Assembly (NCBI GenBank): GCA_030699055.1
Contig: JAUYKX010000087.1
Location: forward strand, 1-8,153
Origin: Candidatus Nanopelagicales bacterium
GTDB taxonomy: Bacteria > Actinomycetota > Actinomycetes > S36-B12 > UBA10799
DNA length: 8,153 bases
Direction: 5' to 3'
Shown here: one piece after another, positions 5,265-8,153 of the stretch
How positions within the stretch are numbered: the stretch's first letter is position 1
Layout: each line of letters opens with the position of its first letter
Translations under genes and position numbers: made by a program
The notes under the pieces: generated by a model
Database searches by the model: none
The model's input: only the letters and a program-made list of their open reading frames with translations
What the model was told of the DNA's origin: nothing

Positions 5265-6521
5265 GTGATTGATCCAAGACGAAAGGCAACCCGATCGGCA
5301 AGTTTGATCACGATCGGCGTCGCCGGTGCATTGATTTTCGGTGGCTGCGGCACTCCTCTCAGCACTTTGGTGCTGGGCAAGACCGGGCAGGCTGTGGTTA
5401 GTGCCACTCCGGCGATCGGCAGCACAGGGGCCGATCCGGATACTCCGATCGTGGTTCAGGCGGCAAATGGGACTCTGACGCACGTGTCGGTTCGGGGCCC
5501 GAAAGGGGAGATCGCCGGGACGATGGACGAGAGCGGCACTACTTGGACCTCAAGCAATAAGACGTTGACGTTCGATTCCGAGTACCTCATCGAGGCCTCG
5601 GCTGTGGATCCCGACGGGCTGATGACCACGGTCAACAACGGCTTCCGCACTCTGAAGCCTTCCAACACCTTCCAGGCTGAGGTTTCAGGGATCTCAAAGG
5701 GGTCCAAAGTCGGGGTGGGAATGCCGTTGCGGGTGACATTCACCACGCCTATTCAGGATCGGGCCAACGTGGAACGCAAGCTGAAGGTCTACGCCAGCAA
5801 GCCGTTGGCGGGTGCGTGGAGTTGGAGTGAAGATCGTACTCAGGTCACGTTCCGTCCCGAGAAGTTCTGGCCCGCCAACACGAAGATCGCGTTGCGGGCG
5901 CCGCTGTACGGAGTGGCATCCAGCAAGAAGATCTTCGGTTCGAAGAACCTGTCGTTCGACTTCTCGACCGGTTCGTCACTGGTGTTGACCGTGGATGCGT
6001 CGACATTGCAACTGACGGTCGTTCGTGACGGAAAGAAGATCCGCACCATCCCGGTCACCACTGGCAAGTCTGGATTCGCCACGAGATCGGGGACGGTTGC
6101 GATCATGGGCAAGGAGGGAACCATCCGAATGACGGATCCCTCCCTTAATGGGACTTCCGAGGCCTACGACCTCGACGTGAGTTACTCGATGCGAATCCGG
6201 CCGAGCGGTGAGTTCATTCACGCCGCCCCGTGGTCGGTGGGCTCCCAGGGGTACTCACGGGTCAGTCACGGCTGCATTGGAATGAGCACCGGCAACGCGT
6301 CGTGGTTGTACTCGATGGTGGAGGTGGGGGATCCGGTGATTGTGAAGAACACCGGGCGAGAACAGGAACTCGACAACGGAATTACTGATTTCAGCGTGCC
6401 GTGGAGGAAATGGCTGAAGAATTCGGCCACCGGGGTTCAGCAGGTTGGACCCGGAGGAGGAATCGCTCCGGCACCGGCCAAGGCACCGGCCAAAGCGAAG
6501 ACAAAGGGCTCGGCTGGCTGA
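5265..6521 (+). CDS. L,D-transpeptidase, lipoprotein with Ig-like domains and YkuD catalytic domain (LdtMt2-like)
   Basis: Forms 3-3 cross-links between meso-diaminopimelate residues of peptidoglycan outside the membrane. The 418-residue protein opens with a basic n-region (MIDPRRKATR), a hydrophobic stretch (13-26) and a probable lipobox, IFGGC, with Cys28 as the lipidated residue; Phe at -3 is slightly off consensus. Two Ig-like domains follow (about 45-135 and 136-235), the second with RPEKFWPANTKIAL, like RPEHFWKPGT in LdtMt2. The YkuD domain covers about 237-362 with FIHAAPWSVGSQGYS (317-331) and SHGCIGMS (335-342); His319, His336 and Cys338 are the expected active-site residues. FSVPWRKWLKN (376-386) resembles the LdtMt2 cap. 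A Pro/Ala/Lys-rich tail ends the chain. The GTG at 5265 has no clear Shine-Dalgarno; it is the only start near the signal sequence. The gene is monocistronic or leads into the 128-bp gap before the GlcD-like gene. Confidence 0.93.
   Translation: MIDPRRKATRSASLITIGVAGALIFGGCGTPLSTLVLGKTGQAVVSATPAIGSTGADPDTPIVVQAANGTLTHVSVRGPKGEIAGTMDESGTTWTSSNKTLTFDSEYLIEASAVDPDGLMTTVNNGFRTLKPSNTFQAEVSGISKGSKVGVGMPLRVTFTTPIQDRANVERKLKVYASKPLAGAWSWSEDRTQVTFRPEKFWPANTKIALRAPLYGVASSKKIFGSKNLSFDFSTGSSLVLTVDASTLQLTVVRDGKKIRTIPVTTGKSGFATRSGTVAIMGKEGTIRMTDPSLNGTSEAYDLDVSYSMRIRPSGEFIHAAPWSVGSQGYSRVSHGCIGMSTGNASWLYSMVEVGDPVIVKNTGREQELDNGITDFSVPWRKWLKNSATGVQQVGPGGGIAPAPAKAPAKAKTKGSAG
6461..6518 (+). other. Gly/Ala/Pro/Lys-rich C-terminal tail of the L,D-transpeptidase
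   Basis: Codes for a GGG run, then the repeated PAK triplet (APAPAKAPAKAKTK) and a short GSAG end. The DNA contains two copies of GCACCGGCCAA in near tandem. The tail carries five lysines and no acidic residues, so it is flexible and cationic; binding to anionic wall polymers is a guess. Confidence 0.6.
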
Positions 6522-6527
6522 GTACAG

Positions 6528-6542
6528 GCGGCATCAGGCCGC
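6528..6542 (+). terminator. Possible weak hairpin terminator after ldt
   Basis: A 5-bp all-GC stem, GCGGC/GCCGC, with loop ATCAG, beginning 7 nt after the ldt stop codon. It has no U-tract, so intrinsic termination would be inefficient at best. Confidence 0.25.
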
Positions 6543-6573
6543 TGTCTCAGGCAGAATCTGGCATCTGCGGTCG

Positions 6574-6595
6574 TGCGATCAGCGGGAGGATCGCA
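6574..6595. repeat. Perfect 7-bp inverted repeat TGCGATC-N8-GATCGCA
   Basis: Both arms match exactly around an 8-nt centre (AGCGGGAG), 54 bp upstream of the glcD-like start. It could be an operator for the downstream gene or an RNA hairpin of the ldt 3' end. Confidence 0.4.
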
Positions 6596-6649
6596 TCGCA
6601 ATCGCGACCGCGCTGTGTTCGGGGACCGCCTGGGAGAGGAACTGGTTCA

Positions 6650-8023
6650 GTGGTCGACATCGTCGAAGAACTCGTCGGGATTGTGGAACCGGGTCGCGTG
6701 GTTTCCGGAGACCAGCTCAAAGAGGATTGCAGCCACGACGAATCCCTGAGCGCCGAACATCGTTATCCGGTGGCGGTGGTGTTGCCGGAGGAGACCGCAG
6801 AGGTTGCCGCGGTGTTGGCCTGGGCGGACCGGCACGGGATCCCCGTCACCGCTCGGGGCGCGGGCACGGGATTGTCGGGGGCGTCGGTTCCCCGTGTCGG
6901 AGGCGTGTTGATCTCCTTCGAGCGCATGGCGCGGGTGATCGAAATCGACGCGGAGAACGGGTTGGCGGTGATTCAGCCCGGGGTGACTCTGAGCCAGTTG
7001 GACGAGGCATTGGAACCGGTCGGACTGTGCTACCCGGTTTATCCGGGTGAGTACTCGGCCAGCCTCGGGGGGAACGTGGCGACCAATGCCGGTGGGATGC
7101 GAGCGGTGCGCTACGGCGTGACTCGGCACCACGTGCTCGGGCTGGAGGCTGTTCTGCCCTCTGGGCAGGTGATCAAAACCGGTGGGCGAACGGTCAAGAA
7201 CTCCAGCGGTTACGACCTGACTCAGTTGATTGTGGGCTCTGAGGGGACGCTGGCGATTGTCACCGAGGCGATAGTGAAGCTGGTTCCCCGGCCGCGCCAT
7301 CGGGCAACCGTTCTGGCCCCGTTCTCGACGGTCGAAGAGGTCACGGCGGCAATTCCGCGAATCGTCTCCTCGGGCCTGGGGCCAGTGCTGTTGGAATACA
7401 TCGACATGCTCACCATGGCCGCCACCACTGCGTCGGCGGAGTTGGAACTGGGCATTCCGGCTGAGGTGAAGGAATCGGCGCAGGCGTACCTGGTCGTCGG
7501 GCTGGAGAACCCGAGAGGGGAACGGCTCGACCAGGACGCGGAGAGCGCCGCTGAACTTCTCGTCGATCTGGGGGCCATGGATGTCTACGTGCTTCCCAGT
7601 GGCGCAGGCGCGGCATTGATCAGTGCGCGCGAGCGGGCGTTCTGGGTGGCCAAGGCGGCGGGCGCCGATGACATTCTCGACGTGGTCGTCCCCCGGGCGG
7701 CGTTGGCGGAGTTCATCAGTCGAGCCCGGGAGATTGGCATCGACAACGGAACCGGAATTGTCGGATGCGGTCACGCCGGAGACGGAAACGTCCACATGGC
7801 CGTGTTCCAGAAGGACCCGGCGATTCGCAGCGCCGTTTTGACCGAGATTTTCCAGATGGGGATGGATCTGGGAGGAGCCATCAGCGGCGAGCACGGCCTC
7901 GGGACCGAGAAGAAGCCGTACTTCCTGGCGCTGGAGGATCCGGCGAAGATCGAATTGATGCGCAGGATCAAGCAGGCATTCGACCCCAACGGAATTCTGA
8001 ATCCCGGCAACGTATTCGACTGA
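6650..8023 (+). CDS. FAD-linked 2-hydroxy acid oxidase/dehydrogenase, GlcD family
   Basis: A 457-residue flavoprotein of the GlcD/D-lactate dehydrogenase family, oxidising a 2-hydroxy acid such as glycolate or D-lactate to the 2-oxo acid; the substrate cannot be read from sequence. The N-terminal PCMH-type FAD domain shows YPVAVVLPEETAEVAAVL (39-56), ARGAGTGLSGASVP (68-81), IQPGV (108-112), SLGGNVATNAGGMRAVRYG (138-156) and NSSGYDLTQLIVGSEGTLAIVTEA (184-207). The C-terminal FAD-oxidase_C domain has GCGHAGDGNVH (372-382), ISGEHGLGTEKK (411-422) and the ending FDPNGILNPGNVFD. The GTG at 6650 follows AGAGGA (6635-6640) at 9 nt and gives normal family length; the open frame extends back to 6401 inside ldt but that part is not conserved. 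No glcE or glcF partner is seen. A probable ThDP-enzyme gene starts 82 bp downstream. Confidence 0.92.
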   Translation: MVDIVEELVGIVEPGRVVSGDQLKEDCSHDESLSAEHRYPVAVVLPEETAEVAAVLAWADRHGIPVTARGAGTGLSGASVPRVGGVLISFERMARVIEIDAENGLAVIQPGVTLSQLDEALEPVGLCYPVYPGEYSASLGGNVATNAGGMRAVRYGVTRHHVLGLEAVLPSGQVIKTGGRTVKNSSGYDLTQLIVGSEGTLAIVTEAIVKLVPRPRHRATVLAPFSTVEEVTAAIPRIVSSGLGPVLLEYIDMLTMAATTASAELELGIPAEVKESAQAYLVVGLENPRGERLDQDAESAAELLVDLGAMDVYVLPSGAGAALISARERAFWVAKAAGADDILDVVVPRAALAEFISRAREIGIDNGTGIVGCGHAGDGNVHMAVFQKDPAIRSAVLTEIFQMGMDLGGAISGEHGLGTEKKPYFLALEDPAKIELMRRIKQAFDPNGILNPGNVFD

Positions 8024-8055
8024 ATCTCGACGCCAACTGAGGTTCAAGACCATCA

Positions 8056-8073
8056 GCCGCCGGCCGAGGTGGC
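8056..8073 (+). terminator. Hairpin after glcD-like gene, possible weak terminator
   Basis: GCCGCC, loop GGCCGA, GGTGGC: a 6-bp stem with one G-U pair, 32 nt past the stop codon, with no T-run. It might terminate with Rho or simply lie in the leader of the next gene. Confidence 0.25.
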
Positions 8074-8105
8074 ACCGCGTGTATCGAACAGATTGGACAA
8101 GACAG

Positions 8106-8153
8106 ATGAACGGTGCTCAGGCCCTGATCCGGACGCTGGTCACTTCCGGCGTC
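8106..8153 (+). CDS. Probable ThDP-dependent enzyme, acetolactate synthase large-subunit-like (partial, N-terminus only)
   Basis: Only the first 16 codons are in the window: MNGAQALIRTLVTSGV. This matches the usual opening of the acetolactate synthase/benzoylformate decarboxylase-like ThDP family, where an xGAxxLxRTLxxxGV helix begins the Pyr domain. A weak Shine-Dalgarno (GGACAAG, 8095-8101) precedes the ATG. It lies 82 bp after the FAD-linked oxidase gene on the same strand, so shared 2-oxo acid metabolism is possible. The call is tentative because of the short stretch. Confidence 0.55.
   Translation, partial: MNGAQALIRTLVTSGV

Larger units (their letters stand above)
6522..6649. other. 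Intergenic gap between ldt and glcD-like gene, with three small hairpins
   Basis: Holds GCGGC-ATCAG-GCCGC (6528-6542), a weaker GCAGA...TCTGC pair (6551-6568) and a perfect 7-bp inverted repeat (6574-6595). None has a downstream T-run. The glcD-like Shine-Dalgarno AGAGGA lies at 6635-6640. No convincing promoter hexamers are seen. Confidence 0.5.

Noticed and set aside
5215..5301. An N-terminal extension of the NifS-like protein to the ATG at 5301
   Set aside because: It would overlap the start of the divergent L,D-transpeptidase gene, including its signal sequence, while the strong AGGGGGG site points to the GTG at 5214.
6401..6649. An N-terminal extension of the glcD-like protein back to 6401
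   Set aside because: It lies within the 3' end of ldt and the intergenic hairpins, has no family similarity, and the GTG at 6650 has a good Shine-Dalgarno.
6647..8053. A 468-codon open frame on the minus strand opposite the glcD-like gene
   Set aside because: It mirrors the codon structure of a clear FAD-oxidase gene, its translation is rich in Arg, His, Gln and Pro with no recognisable domain, and such long antisense frames are common in GC-rich genes.
1..8153. Mobile elements, CRISPR arrays, tRNA or rRNA genes, defence systems
   Set aside because: No regular repeat-spacer arrays, transposase or integrase motifs, tRNA cloverleaf or rRNA signatures were found; genes are housekeeping in type and similar in base composition.

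Overview
The window looks like chromosomal DNA of a moderately GC-rich actinobacterium (class Actinomycetes). Several proteins are recognisably of actinobacterial type: a DUF3043 membrane protein, a long-form NadA, an adenosine kinase very like Mycobacterium tuberculosis AdoK (Rv2202c), and an L,D-transpeptidase built like mycobacterial LdtMt2. There is no tRNA, rRNA, CRISPR array, IS element, integrase or phage gene. Genus cannot be set from the sequence alone.

Layout. (1) Minus strand, 1-1671: the N-terminal part of a DUF3043 membrane protein (running off the left edge) downstream of nadA, quinolinate synthase. (2) A 243-bp divergent control region, 1672-1914, with an 18-bp palindrome over the likely nadA -10 box and a hairpin in the erpA leader. 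(3) Plus strand, 1915-4018: a tight cluster erpA-like Fe-S carrier, adenosine kinase, leucyl/phenylalanyl-tRNA-protein transferase (gaps 27 and 16 bp). (4) Minus strand, 3988-5214: a cysteine-desulfurase-like protein whose 3' end overlaps aat by 31 bp. (5) Plus strand, 5265-6521: a lipoprotein L,D-transpeptidase, divergent from the previous gene. (6) Plus strand, 6650-8023: a GlcD-type FAD-linked oxidase, then at 8106 the first 16 codons of a probable ThDP-dependent (acetolactate-synthase-like) enzyme.

Functional links. NadA needs a [4Fe-4S] cluster and sits divergently next to an A-type Fe-S carrier; a NifS/IscS-like gene lies 1.7 kb further on. That suggests a loose Fe-S/NAD neighbourhood, but the NifS-like protein lacks the PLP-binding lysine and other PLP contacts and has one lysine in 408 residues, so it is unlikely to be a working desulfurase. 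AdoK (purine salvage), Aat (N-degron tagging), the L,D-transpeptidase (3-3 peptidoglycan cross-links) and the GlcD-like oxidase (2-hydroxy acid oxidation) are otherwise ordinary housekeeping functions. No obvious new multi-gene system is seen. The points most worth checking are the apparently PLP-less NifS homologue, the nadA operator-like palindrome, and a pattern of TANNNT boxes 6-7 nt before start codons that lack a Shine-Dalgarno sequence, suggesting leaderless mRNAs.
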